Origin: Chamaecrista fasciculata
Lineage: Eukaryota; Streptophyta; Magnoliopsida; Fabales; Fabaceae
Assembly: GCA_003254925.1 (NCBI GenBank)
Contig: QANZ01052559.1
Location: 1-64,000 of the forward strand
Reading direction: 5' to 3'
Length of the DNA: 64,000 nt
The translations under genes were made by a program, and so were the position numbers. How positions within the stretch are numbered: the first letter of the stretch is position 1; the number at the start of each line of letters is the position of its first letter. Below, piece by piece: positions 13,517 through 23,944 of the stretch. The notes beneath the pieces are model-generated. The model did not search any database. It was not told the DNA's origin and saw only the letters and a program-made list of their open reading frames with translations.

Positions 13517-14635
13517 ATTTTCTAAGAAAGTTTTCACACTTCACGGACAATAACAAATAACAATTAACAAACAGCCAACCACAGATACTGTCATCTAGGT
13601 ACATGTGATTTACATACTAGTTTTTCAGATAAAAAAACAATAAGAAATTAGGGTATCAATGAGAGTTGAGTCTAGTAGAATGGATTAATCTCTTAAAATG
13701 TGACAAATTTAGATTCAAATTTCTAGGATAAAGGGTGCCTACATTTAATAGTTGATAATATCTCAAATAAGATTGTCTTTAATAAAAAAATGTCTGTAAA
13801 ATCAAACAAAATAAAAAACTAGGGTGCTTTAGCTTTAGAATAATACTAAACAATAAACATGAAGACTGGAGGTAACCAAGGATCAATAAGTTAAATAAAA
13901 ATTTACTGAAAGACTAGTGCTTGAAGATTTGAAGTCTTAAAAAGATTTGAATCAAATCACTGCAGAACCCTTATTAAATCTTATCTAATCAAAGGAGCCA
14001 ACTGTTTTAGTTAGGCATAATTGAATATCTTGACAGATTAAGACACCAGATATTTTTTAGCTCACTCAGGCCAAAAAAAAAAGTTTTTACATTTGCTATT
14101 ATTGAATAATTACTTTATATTTGGCATTTTTTAATTTAAAGATACAAATTAAGTTCAATGTGGGAGGAGCATATATGAGTTCACTTAAAAACGAAATAAT
14201 TTGAACTAAGCTTACAAAATTACATAAGCCTCCTTTAAATTTTAAAAAATTAATAAACAACCTCATAATTTTGTAATTCTTTACAAAAGGTTCGTAGTTG
14301 AAATTCAAATTAGAGTTAAATACAAGATTGTGAAAGCTCAAGGGAATACTTGCTCATTTTTATAGTACTTTAATGCAAGTATTTACAACTAAACCATAAT
14401 TGAAAGATGATATTTGATAGGTTCTATAGCTTAAGGAGTTATTTATAAGTAGACCATAGTTGGATGGTACTATTTGCTAGGCTTAAATAGAAGTTGAGAA
14501 GTTATTTTCAATTAGGCCATAGTTGAATGAGACTATATATTTGTATTTTTTTCTAAAAAAATATATGATATAATTTTTTGTAATTCAATAATATTTTATA
14601 AAAAGTAAAATATAAATGACTTATTATGTATAATT
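13517..14635. other. Non-coding AT-rich region
   Basis: No gene seen. Imperfect repeats with phrases like AGGCCATAGTTGAATG and TAGACCATAGTTGGATGG at about 14390-14530 suggest a small local duplication. Confidence 0.4.
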
Positions 14636-14815
14636 TGGGTTGCCCAAGGTATCTCCGGCCCAATAGGTCAAGGACTGGTCCTCCACGGATCTGTGCTCCA
14701 TTTAAGGGTCTGCCACTGGCCAAATGGTTGCTGTATACATAAGGCAGGATTCGAACCCCGACACTTGTTTAAGTGACATAGTAAACTCGACTACTAGACC
14801 AACTAAGCTTGTTTA
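14636..14815 (-). mobile_element. tRNA-derived SINE
   Basis: On the minus strand, an A-box-like sequence (AGTTGGTCTAGTAGTCGAG, about 14786-14804) is followed about 30 bases later by a perfect B box GGTTCGAATCC (14747-14757). These are the internal pol III promoter blocks of a tRNA. The unit then continues for about 110 bases of non-tRNA body ending near CCTTGGGCAACCC, as in plant Au-like SINEs. It cannot fold into a full tRNA because the 3' half departs from tRNA after the B box. Ends are approximate and I did not define the target duplication. Confidence 0.75.
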
Positions 14816-15229
14816 ACCTTTATGTATTTTAGTAAGTGAGATTAATGTAAAAGGGTAGTTCTAATTTTACATTTTAAATTTTAAAATAGTTTATAAAATA
14901 ATAAATTACTATATTTTAAATAATAAAAAATTACTCAACCTTTTTAATAAATTCTCGTTTCACTATGGAAGAAGGATGGTAATGAAAGTGAGAGAGCACA
15001 CAGTGGACATCCCAATTTCACCTTCACAAAATGCAAAACCTCCATTTTTCACTTTTCATTTTTGACTCTCACTCTCTCTCTCTCACTGTCACCTTCATTC
15101 ACACCCATCCACCTTCCCTCCTCTTCAAAATATTATTATTATTCACTGCTTCCTTACTTTCTTTCTTCTCTGTTCTTCCATCTCTCGCAACACTTGAATT
15201 TGACAATAATCATCGATCTCTTGACTCTA
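14816..15229. other. Promoter and 5' leader of the BBX gene
   Basis: Non-coding. The last 200 bases are rich in CT and CTC repeats (CTCACTCTCTCTCTC near 15067), typical of a plant 5' UTR. An upstream ATG at 15031 is listed separately. Confidence 0.5.
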
Positions 15230-15255
15230 ATGAAGATCCAGTGCGACGTCTGTAA
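15031..15255 (+). other. Overlapping upstream ORF on the BBX leader
   Basis: An ATG at 15031 opens a 74-codon frame that runs past the BBX start codon (15230) in another frame and stops at 15255. If the transcript begins upstream of 15031, ribosomes using this ATG would bypass the main start. The peptide shows no known domain. Transcription start is unknown. Confidence 0.35.
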
Positions 15256-16230
15256 CAAGCAGGAGGCTTCTCTGTTTTGCACCGCCGACGAGGCCGCCCT
15301 ATGCGGCGCCTGCGACCACCGTGTCCACCATGCCAACAAGCTTGCCTCCAAGCACCTTCGCTTCTCTCTTCACCATCCTTCTTCTTCCAACCACATCACT
15401 CTCTGCGATATCTGCCGAGTAATTAAGCTTCTCTACCTTCATTCATTTCTCTGATCTTTCCATATATAATCCGTTCATTATTTAAGGGATTGTTATATAT
15501 ATATATAACTATGTAGGAGAAAAGAGCTTTCCTGTTCTGTCAGCAAGATAGAGCCATTCTGTGCAAAGATTGTGACTTTTCTATTCACTCAGCCAACGAG
15601 CACACCCTCAAGCATGATAGGTTTCTCCTCACTGGGATTAAGCTTTCTGTTGCTGCTACGGATGCTTCTGATTCTCTCAAGTCATCTCAGAATTCACTAA
15701 ACAACTCTGTTTCTGTTTCTGCTTCTTCTTCTCCTCTTCCTCCTTCAAACTTGATAAGCAACGAAGTGGGTAGTAATAATAATATTGTTACCACAAGCAG
15801 CATATCTGAGTATTTGATAGAGACTCTCCCTGGCTGGCAGTTCGACGACTTTCTCGATTCTTCTGCTGTTCCCTTTGGTTTCACCAAGGTTTGTATTGTA
15901 TTTGGATCGTTCTTTATGTTTGTTATATATATATTTGGATCTGAGATTTCTAATGGGCTTGTCGATCACCAGGGGGATGATAAGTTCGGTTTGATTGATG
16001 ATGGTGATATTGAAGGCAATATGGGATCTTTCTCGTCTGAGAATATGGGGATCTGGGTTCCTCAAGCACCACCACAGATTGATCGGCAGATTAGGTTATT
16101 CCAAGACATGAAAGAAGCGACCAACATTAATGAAACCAGCAGATCATCAAGATCGAGGGATGACAATTTCTTAGTTCCTCAGATTAGCCCTTCGTCGATT
16201 GGGTCCAAGAGATCCAGACTTCTGTGGTAG
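15230..16230 (+). CDS. BBX21: Double B-box zinc-finger transcription factor, BBX21-like
   Basis: Three exons, 15230-15418, 15517-15888 and 15973-16230, give 272 aa. B-box 1 (residues about 5-42) has C5, C8, C17, C25 and C28 with the HxxxHH-type ligands. B-box 2 (about 59-96) reads LCDICREKRAFLFC then RAILCKDCD, ending NEHTLKHDRFLLTG. There is no CCT domain, which places it in the two-B-box structure group IV. The pattern CQQDRAILCKDC and a middle segment YLIETLPGWQFDDFLD match Arabidopsis BBX21/STH2 more closely than BBX20 or BBX22. BBX21 is a nuclear activator of light signalling that works with HY5 and is degraded through COP1. The WVPQ at 215-218 resembles the COP1-contact region and KRSRLLW ends the protein. 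Assignment to BBX21 rather than a paralogue is an inference. Confidence 0.93.
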
Positions 16231-18749
16231 AAACAAGCCTCAAAATCGAATCTTGTTTCCTAATCCCAACATAACCCTGTGTATCATTCCGATCGTTTGC
16301 TATTATAATTATTTTGTTTTTGGTTATCTCTGCCTTCCTTTACCTGTCTGTACTTGTGTGTTGTTGTAATTGTTAATTTCTTCTGTCCTGGTTTGACTGT
16401 TTATTCCCTGATTGATTGATGCTCTGCTCGATCAGTTTTCTTTTTCCTCTTTGTAGAAAGCAAGGATCCTCATTGTATATATCATCAACTTTCATAAGAG
16501 TTTTGCCCCTTTCTGGTATTGTTTTAGGTTTCTAGCTACCATTCATCATGTCATTATGAGAATGAATTATTTGTTTCTGCGGAACAGTTTGCTGGAATTC
16601 GTGTTCAGAAAATGATAAGCTTTCTTTAGTAAGTAAATAAATGTACAACTTTTTTAGTCTAGTCAAGAATTAATTTATACATTTATCTTTCTTTCTCTAC
16701 TTGTAATCTCAAATGAAAACTGTACCCTGTTCGTCCCCGTGGTTGCTAGATCTATGTAAGCAAGAGCCCAACAAGAAAAAGAAAAGAAAAATTGATGTCG
16801 TAGAAGATGATTGCACAGATGAATATGATGATGGAGATCTGATGAGAGAGAGAGAGAGAAAGAGACTGGTGGGCCGGGCGTAAAGGGTTTGAATGGATGG
16901 ATGGCAGAAAGGGTTTGTCTGGACATTCAAAATGGTGTGTGGGGTGAGACAGTAGCTAGAGGCATGATTGCATAATGCATATGGGTTTTCAATAAATAGA
17001 AAGTTAGTTGGTATGGCTATTATTTTAGTAAGCATTCCCTTCCCTTTCTGACTCTTTTTTTGGCCGCCATATATCCTCCAAAATGGCCAAAGATATGGGA
17101 AGGAAAGGACTAATTAACTGTTGCAATTGCAGCACACTCTGTTTAGGATTAGATTTGGGTTTGTTGGGATCTCGAATTTCACTCACTCCAGGGTAAAAGA
17201 CACAATCGCCACTGGTGTTTCACTATATTCTTGTCATCAATAACGATTCTTCATATCCATTTTCGTGCAAGACATGTGGGTTGATAAAGAAGCAACATTA
17301 TTAGAAATAGAAAGTGAAGGTTTCTCTGATCGACTAATAGGTTGGTTTTCAAGAATCAAGATGGCTTTTTTCACGTTATAATTCAAGTACCATTAATCCA
17401 TATTAAGACATTACTTGAGGAACTTAGTTACAATTATATCACATAAGTGGTGATCAATGTCAATAATTAATGTTGCAACTCCGATCCGATGATAACAATT
17501 TAATTTAATACTATAAATATTCATTCAACTTAATTATTGTAAAATATATAAATTAATAATTTAATTTTTAAAAATTTAGTTTATATATGTTAATATTTGA
17601 GAATGAAAGTGGAGATTTTTTAAATCTATTATATAAAAATAAAAGAATCAAAGTAAACAGAATTTTCAAAGATTAAATTCTGAAGTCATGTACATTTGAA
17701 AGACTAATTTATAAGTTGACTTTAAAATCAAATTATATGATTCTTCAGACTATAAACCGTGATTAAACATCAAAATCAAGATTAGTGTAATGAAATTATA
17801 ATTGTGGAATTTAGAAATGGATTACTTAAAAGTTATGAAAATTTGTTTGACCAAACAAAACGCACATGATTCATGAGGATGATGAAATTAGTAGGTGTGG
17901 GTTTTAAAGTTTTGACAGAATCAACGTACGTCAAATTTGTACTGTGCGTGAAGGTGGGTGATGCGTCCTTACAGAAACAACTCAAAGGATCTGGTCCGAC
18001 CATGGAAGCTAACTAACAACTCTGTCCACATCGGCTTTTGTCCCTTTTTTTTTATTTTACAGTGTGGAACCAAAATGCAGAAATTCTGTTTTGTGTCATT
18101 TCCACTAGATTTCTGTCCTTTTTCACACTTGAGTGTGTTCATTTAAATCTGTTTATGTAATTGTATTTAAAAGTGTTCATTAAATCTATAGTTATTCGCC
18201 CCAAAAAAAAATTACAATCTAATGCTCCTTGTATTGTACATATTCTATTGCCATAATATCATTTTTCTTTTCTATATATGGCATTTCTTTTTAGCCTTTT
18301 AGCTAATTGCACCATTCAACTTTATGAAATGAACCAATGCTATACAGCATTATTGAAATTACTCTCCAAAAAAAAAAGGTAGTTAATACGATGCTTTTCG
18401 GGTTTATTTGCTATATGTAAGACCAATACCATGGCTATTAATTGACTTCTCAAGTTCATCAATTAGTTTCAGCTAACCAAATAATTTAAGTACAACTACT
18501 TTCATGGTGCAAAAGATGCATACCCTGTGATTTGAGAAAATAACCAAGTTTCTTTAATTTATTGACATTGATCAACTTGAATATTCGTCTTTTCTGTCTC
18601 ATCCAACTTAATTTGATTTTTAATTATGTGACACTTATACATACTATGCTTCATGCATTTCTTCTAGTTCAAAACTAAATCATTTTCAAGGACTACGCTA
18701 GCGAATTGGTAAAGCATTACTGAGGTCTGCACACATGAAAAAAAAGTGA
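16231..18749. other. BBX 3' UTR and intergenic region
   Basis: The first few hundred bases are T-rich and probably 3' UTR. A GA run lies near 16844-16862. Frames read on the minus strand at 16675-17035 are low-complexity products of that CT/GA sequence. No gene is supported. Confidence 0.45.
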
Positions 18750-20500
18750 ACTTAAAATCAAATTATGCTATCTTATCCTCAAACTATAAAAAAAATTATT
18801 TTGGTCCTATTTTTTTAGTTTTATTTGTTCAACCACTATTTTAAATGTGATTTCTTTTGATTTTAACATTTCAACAATTCTTTTTAATTTAGACAGTTGA
18901 AATAGTAACTCTTTCTTATATATATCATAATAAGTGAGTTGACAAAGAGAAAAAAAAATATTTTACTTAGTCACAATTTAGAGATGAATTTGTTATTGAT
19001 TTTTATTTCTAATTAAGAATAAAGATTTATCTTTCTTTTTGTGCCAATTATGGTATTTAACTTAGAGATAATGATAAAAATGAAACAAAATTACAATTTA
19101 AACTAAAATAGGGACAAATTGTAAAATCCTAATTTTTTTAAATTAAAGATAATATTTATTATTAAAATTATATATATATATATTGTAAGTAATATAGATA
19201 ATATATATTGTATATAACTATATATGTATGAAACTAAAGTCGGTTAAAAAAAGGAGAGGAAGCTTGAACGGAGGACCAAAGCTACTTACTCATTAATTAG
19301 AAAAAAAAAGAGAAATTAAATTATTAACTTCTTGGCTAAGAAGTTGGAGGGTCACGTGGCATTTTGGGGTTTGATATTTTGATCTATAAATAGGAGGATG
19401 AATAAGCTTGAGAAAGACATAAGAAAAATTATAAAGAGAGAGAGAGAGAGAATGAGGCCGAGAGAGTGAAGGAATTAAGAGAGAGAGATCAAGATTATGA
19501 GAAATTAAGTTAGGGACTAAAATAAAATAAATGAGAAAGGAAGAGAGACACCATGAGATTAAGAGGGTGAGGAAAAATTAAGGCAAATATGATATTCGTG
19601 AAAATTAGTAGGTTAAGGATTCATCTTCTTATTTTAATTTTGTATAAGTTTACTTGTATTTTATTTTATCAGTATCTTATTTTAATACTTTATTATCTCA
19701 AACTCAATAACATGAATTATGGAGAAATGATCCTCGATAAGGGAGGTGATCTCAATATGTGACGGAGATATGATCCTCTGTATAGAGAGGTGATCTCGGG
19801 AGAGATGATCCTTGGTGAGTGAGAAAAGCCACCAGGTGATCTCAATCATGGTTTGTTTGTTTGGATCCAGCTGGGGGACGCCCCGGTATATACAGAGATG
19901 GTGAGTGAGGAAAGCCACCGGGGTGAGTGAGGAAATCCACCAACCATGAGATGGTACGGTAAGAGAGACCGTGACCATAATGTAAATGTAAATGTTAAAG
20001 ATGAGTTTATGTGTTTGAACTTGACATTATGTTTTATGTATTTATTGAAATATTATTTGTGTAACTTATGCTAGACGCATCATGTAAATTGTTTTTAATT
20101 TGTTTCCTTTTCTACTGAGAATTTCTAATTCTCACTCTTATTTCATGATGTATCCATATCAAGAAGATGATGAATCCTACTTAGAAGCCAGACGACCACG
20201 TTTAGGATCAGGAGCTATTATGGGATCAGAAGTCTAGTTGATAAGCTATTTAAATTATGTAACAAGAATTATGTATATTATTAATTTTATTTACTTGACA
20301 ATTTATTTAGTGATATTTCATATTTTGTTTTATAAATAGAGTTAATTTTCTATGACATTTATTATAATAGTATAATTAAAAAGGGTGTTACACAAATAAA
20401 AAAGTTTAAGGACCAAAATTGAACAAAAATATTTAAGACAAAAAAATTCACTAATTTGAGGACCAAAATAAAGTTTTGACCAAAAATTTAATGATTTACT
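18750..20500. repeat. Old inverted-repeat element split by an LTR
   Basis: The left part carries phrases such as TATCCTCAAACTATAAA and TTTTGGTCCTATTTTT (about 18773-18815). The right part, after 20393, has TTTAAGGACCAAAATTG and TTTGAGGACCAAAATAAAG (about 20405-20475), roughly the reverse complement. The solo LTR at 19120-20392 sits between them. The arms are diverged and the ends are approximate. Best read as a decayed foldback element that was the target of the LTR element. Confidence 0.5.
19120..20392. mobile_element. Gypsy-like solo LTR with CAAAT target duplication
   Basis: A 1,273-bp unit starts TGTAAAATCC and ends GGGTGTTACA, the TG...CA form of an LTR. It is flanked by a perfect 5-bp duplication CAAAT at 19115-19119 and 20393-20397. 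There is no internal domain, PBS or second LTR, so it is a solo LTR left by recombination. Inside are a TATA-like CTATAAATAG near 19382 and a GA-rich stretch. It is clearly related in order and sequence to the LTR at 31621-34842 (shared TTTGGATCCAGCT, GACGCATCATGTAA and TTTCCTTT.CTACTGAG). The TGTAACATCC...GGTGTTACA ends are usual for plant Ty3/gypsy LTRs. Confidence 0.88.
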
Positions 20501-21273
20501 TACTATGTTGAACTTTATTAATTAAATTATATTCTAATCTTACCAGTAAACTCACTTTGCATAACTTGTTCGCCCTGTTATTTTCCCGGTTTGTGAACTT
20601 ATTGCTCATGGTCCCTTCTCTGACGAAACTAATAATGTGCTAATAAAAACAAAGAGATAAGTACATACATACACACACATCCCTTATGACCTTAATTTAT
20701 TTCAATTAACTGAAGAGATTCCTTGAAAATGTTGAGAAAGAGACACACATACCGAAGAGAACATATAGTACTAATACTAATAGTAATCTTGCCATGATGC
20801 AAGTGAAAACTGATTCCACTAAATCCAAATATATTATAATAAACACAAGGTTTAAACTACTACTGACAAATCAAAAGATTCCGCATGGGCATTTCAAGCT
20901 TTCGCTAACTAAACAAAATCCAAACGGATGAGGAACTCACGTGCCATGATAGAACACTGAACACTGCTGGTATAGTCGACGTCGTGCATTCCCTTTTCCT
21001 TTTGGCTCTTCCCTTGCATGCATGTTTAGTCCCAATTCTGCGAATACTACCTTCTAATAATTACCAACGGAAAATGGCCAAGTTGTTAAAATAATGAATC
21101 AACAAGCATATATCATCAACTAGACAACAATTAACCAGTGAGACATAAAATACAAAGCAAATTAAACGATGGTTTGTCACCTAACTAAATGACTACCATA
21201 AGCAACAAATCGAAAGAAGAACTCTGACATGAAAAGATGAACAAGTGAAGAAAAAAATTAAGAAAAATAAATG
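20501..21273. other. Region downstream of the glycine-rich gene
   Basis: No ORF of note. The part next to 21273 is probably the 3' UTR of the minus-strand gene. Nothing else recognised. Confidence 0.4.
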
Positions 21274-21882
21274 TCATGATGGAGGAGGAGGACAATGAGC
21301 CTTGCACATATGAAGGCAGTCATAAAAACAAGGTCCACCACAGTGAAGAGGGCAGTCTAGCCTCATGCCTTTGCACCTTGTTCTTCCCATGCATTGTGCA
21401 TACTCTCCCACCATGTAATCTTCACTCTCCATTCTACCTTGCCGGTTTGGCAAGTAATGTCTCATCATCATTCCTCCTTTCCCTTTCCCTTTCCTACCTT
21501 TTGTTGGATCACACCCCCATTTATACACACCCCCTCCTCCTCCTCCCCATCCCCATCCACCTCCAAAGCCGCCTCCGCCTCCGCCGCCGCCACCACCACC
21601 ACCACCACCGCCTCCTCCTCCTCCTCCGCCCCATCCCCATTTAAAACTGCCTCCACCGCCGCCACCACCGCCGCCACCACCTATACTACCTTTACTAGTA
21701 TTAAACACAACTTTGTCATCATCGGAGCTGTTGACTTTTCCCTGCCCTGAGAGAGATACCAAGGTTGTATTAGCTTGATCATGACCTGGAACAGTGCCAT
21801 TATTTGACATCACGCCTTTAAGCTCAACAGTTGCCATTATAAAAATAAGGCAAAGGATCTCAAACATTCTCAACTTCTCCAT
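21274..21882 (-). CDS. Secreted glycine-rich protein with Cys-rich tail
   Basis: One uninterrupted frame of 202 aa from the ATG at 21882. A hydrophobic signal peptide (MEKLRMFEILCLIFIMATVE) opens the protein. Residues about 66-125 are almost pure glycine broken by KWGWGGG, FGGGWGWGGG and YKWG. A basic KGRKGKGKGG linker follows, then a Cys-rich C-terminus with eight cysteines (AQCMGRTRCKGMRLDCPLHC, then GGPCFYDCLHMCKAHC) and a Pro-rich end. This layout resembles plant glycine-rich cell-wall proteins with a conserved Cys tail. Export to the wall or apoplast is inferred. The frame can be opened further upstream only without ATG, so the start at the signal peptide is preferred. The opposite-strand frames across the glycine run are shadows. 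Confidence 0.85.
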   Translation of the reverse strand: MEKLRMFEILCLIFIMATVELKGVMSNNGTVPGHDQANTTLVSLSGQGKVNSSDDDKVVFNTSKGSIGGGGGGGGGGGSFKWGWGGGGGGGGGGGGGGGGGGGGGFGGGWGWGGGGGGVYKWGCDPTKGRKGKGKGGMMMRHYLPNRQGRMESEDYMVGEYAQCMGRTRCKGMRLDCPLHCGGPCFYDCLHMCKAHCPPPPS

Positions 21883-21950
21883 CTCTATTGGTGGTAAGCT
21901 AAAGACTGATATTTTACACACGCATGCAGTCAATCACCTTCAAAGCTAAT

Positions 21951-21963
21951 ATATATATATAAA
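21951..21963 (-). promoter_or_regulatory. Possible TATA box of the glycine-rich gene
   Basis: On the minus strand CTTTATATATATAT lies about 70-80 bases before the ATG at 21882, a normal distance for a TATA box with a short leader. The match is weakened by the AT repeats nearby. Confidence 0.35.
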
Positions 21964-23944
21964 GTTAGTTGAGTGAATGTGACTCTCTGATGGATGTGCC
22001 ACCAACAGTTACAAATGGTCCGACCCCACCAGGTCAGATCTGTAAGAAAACTCAAAACACTCGAATTTCTCTCAGTCAATGAAAAACGATATATATATAT
22101 ATATATATGCCTTAGTACTATATATGTATATGCCTTAGTACTCACTTTGTCCCCACTTGTTAATGCTAACGTAGTGAATACTGCACCCTGCGGTCCTCAA
22201 ACCTTGCCCACTCACACTGCATGCGCACCCCTCAATTAAATTACTCCACCTTGAGGAGGTAAAACAGGTATACGTTTTAACTTTTAACTCTGTCATTAAG
22301 TGGGAAGGAGCTTGATTTAACTATTGCAATTAGAGCCAAGGCCTTTTTTCAGGTAACTATGCAGAAGACATCGTTGATCATAATATACCAGCAATTATTT
22401 CATACTTAGTGCTTGAAGTTAGTGTAATTTTAGTACTAAATAAATACTAACTTAAATCTCAGACTGTAAGCATTTACTGTGTTAAAGAACCTGTTTACTT
22501 TATCTCATATAACTTTTATAAAGTGTCTCGAAAATATCATATCGATCTTTACAGGCTATTGGATGCTTGATATAATTTTGTAAAGCTATTACTATTAGGA
22601 ACGGGTGTGGTACTTTTCCATAGGCTGGTTTTCAGAGAAACGTTAATTTGATCAAAGCCGTCTTTATGCCAAAAACTGCTTTTAGCAGCAATTTTGAGAT
22701 TTTGTAAAGTATTACAATTATTATTAAAAAGAATACCAAAAGGAAAGTGCACCACTAGATCGTTTCATTACTATAAAATTTGACTATGGCAACGATGTTA
22801 CAAAAGGTAATGAAGAACTTTGTGAATAACTAAAGTCTAAAGTGGACCATTTTAGAACTCATAGACATTAATTTCTGTCTAAATCAAATTTATGGATTGG
22901 GAAAAAGTTTTCATAATCACATTTCACAACACAATTTTCTTTTCATGACTCAAGTTTTCTACAAGCACTGTTTTATGTGAGATTTTTCCATGAGGCCTTT
23001 GACAGAAGCTGTCTCCGGCTTGTGTTTAAAAGAGTGTTTCTGGCCAATAGAACAAGGCACGTAAATCAAGTGGCTGCACTTAACCAATCCAACGGCAACA
23101 AGCACATTACAAAAGGTGGGCCCCTATAATGCATTATCATGCGTCCTATCGATAGGGTTGTTGTATGTTTGGCTGGCTAACTTCACTGCCTGTGTATATC
23201 CTACCCTACCCTGAGTTACTATTGCTTGGCCTTTATGCCTACGACTCCAGAAAGCGTATATCACAAGAAGCAGTGGCGTCATAAATACGGTGGCAAAAGG
23301 TATTGCTGCCAATTAAAACCATGAAAAATTGATTCAGTCACTTTCTCTCCCAAATTTGTGTTTATATCATCATGCTTTCAAAAAATTGAAAGCATGATGA
23401 TGCAACAACAACCAAAGCTTTTGTTGTTGTGTTTTTGTATCATCATGCTTTCAATTTTAACGAACTAAGCTCACCAGCAATAATGTTTGACTTGACATAC
23501 AGAAAAAATCTTACAAACCCTGTTATCTATCCACTATAGGATGCCAGTCCGAAAATCTCGGAATGGCTGTGCCCTGATTTTAGGCACAAAAGCAATCATA
23601 ATAGCTACACAGTTTTCAGAATTTATAATGAAAGCTTCAAAGGAACCAACATAATGCTCCTCCTTTCCCCCTACAGTCCCCTTCAGATGTAAAAGTCAAG
23701 TCTCTTTAAAGAAGAGGGCTTAGACTCGATGTTTGCTACTTGGTTATACTGTCCTTGTATCTGGGTCAAACACATTTCTTTTTCCTCCGCTTACAGTCAC
23801 TTCTAAAACTGGTATATATTATATATAATCTATATCTATCGCAAATCAACAGGCAGTGCAGCCTAGATAATAACTTAATAGGTTATAGAAAAGTGGAGGA
23901 ATGAGGGAAAGCAAAGGAAAGAAAAAGTAACTAACAAGGTTGGG
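21964..23944. other. Intergenic region between two minus-strand genes
   Basis: Holds an AT run near 22090-22108 and the hairpin cluster described separately. A minus-strand frame at 23124-23312 (62 codons, no ATG at its head) contains a hydrophobic segment MTPLLLVIYAFW and a basic SRRHKG. It follows an acceptor-like TTGGCAG, so it could be a lost exon, but I recognise no family and do not call it a gene. Confidence 0.45.
23366..23455. repeat. Compound hairpin with three matching arms
   Basis: ATCATCATGCTTTCAA, a short A/T loop, then TTGAAAGCATGATGAT form a near-perfect hairpin at about 23366-23402. A second hairpin follows at once (CAACAACAA ... TTGTTGTTG, about 23404-23430). A third copy of the first arm, ATCATCATGCTTTCAA, sits at about 23439-23455. 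No coding content. Confidence 0.75.

Noticed and set aside
12957..13537. Several 60-odd-codon frames on both strands
   Set aside because: Products of the repeated phrases in the foldback MITE; no protein features.
14741..14810. Possible tRNA gene on the minus strand
   Set aside because: A and B boxes are present, but the 3' half does not complete a tRNA. The body continues as a SINE.
16675..17035. 83- and 108-aa minus-strand frames downstream of BBX
   Set aside because: Low-complexity Ser/Leu/His content from a GA/CT run; no domain.
21276..21750. Frames rich in His, Pro, Ser and Thr antisense to the glycine-rich gene
   Set aside because: Shadows of the GGN codon run. The sense frame has a signal peptide and Cys tail.
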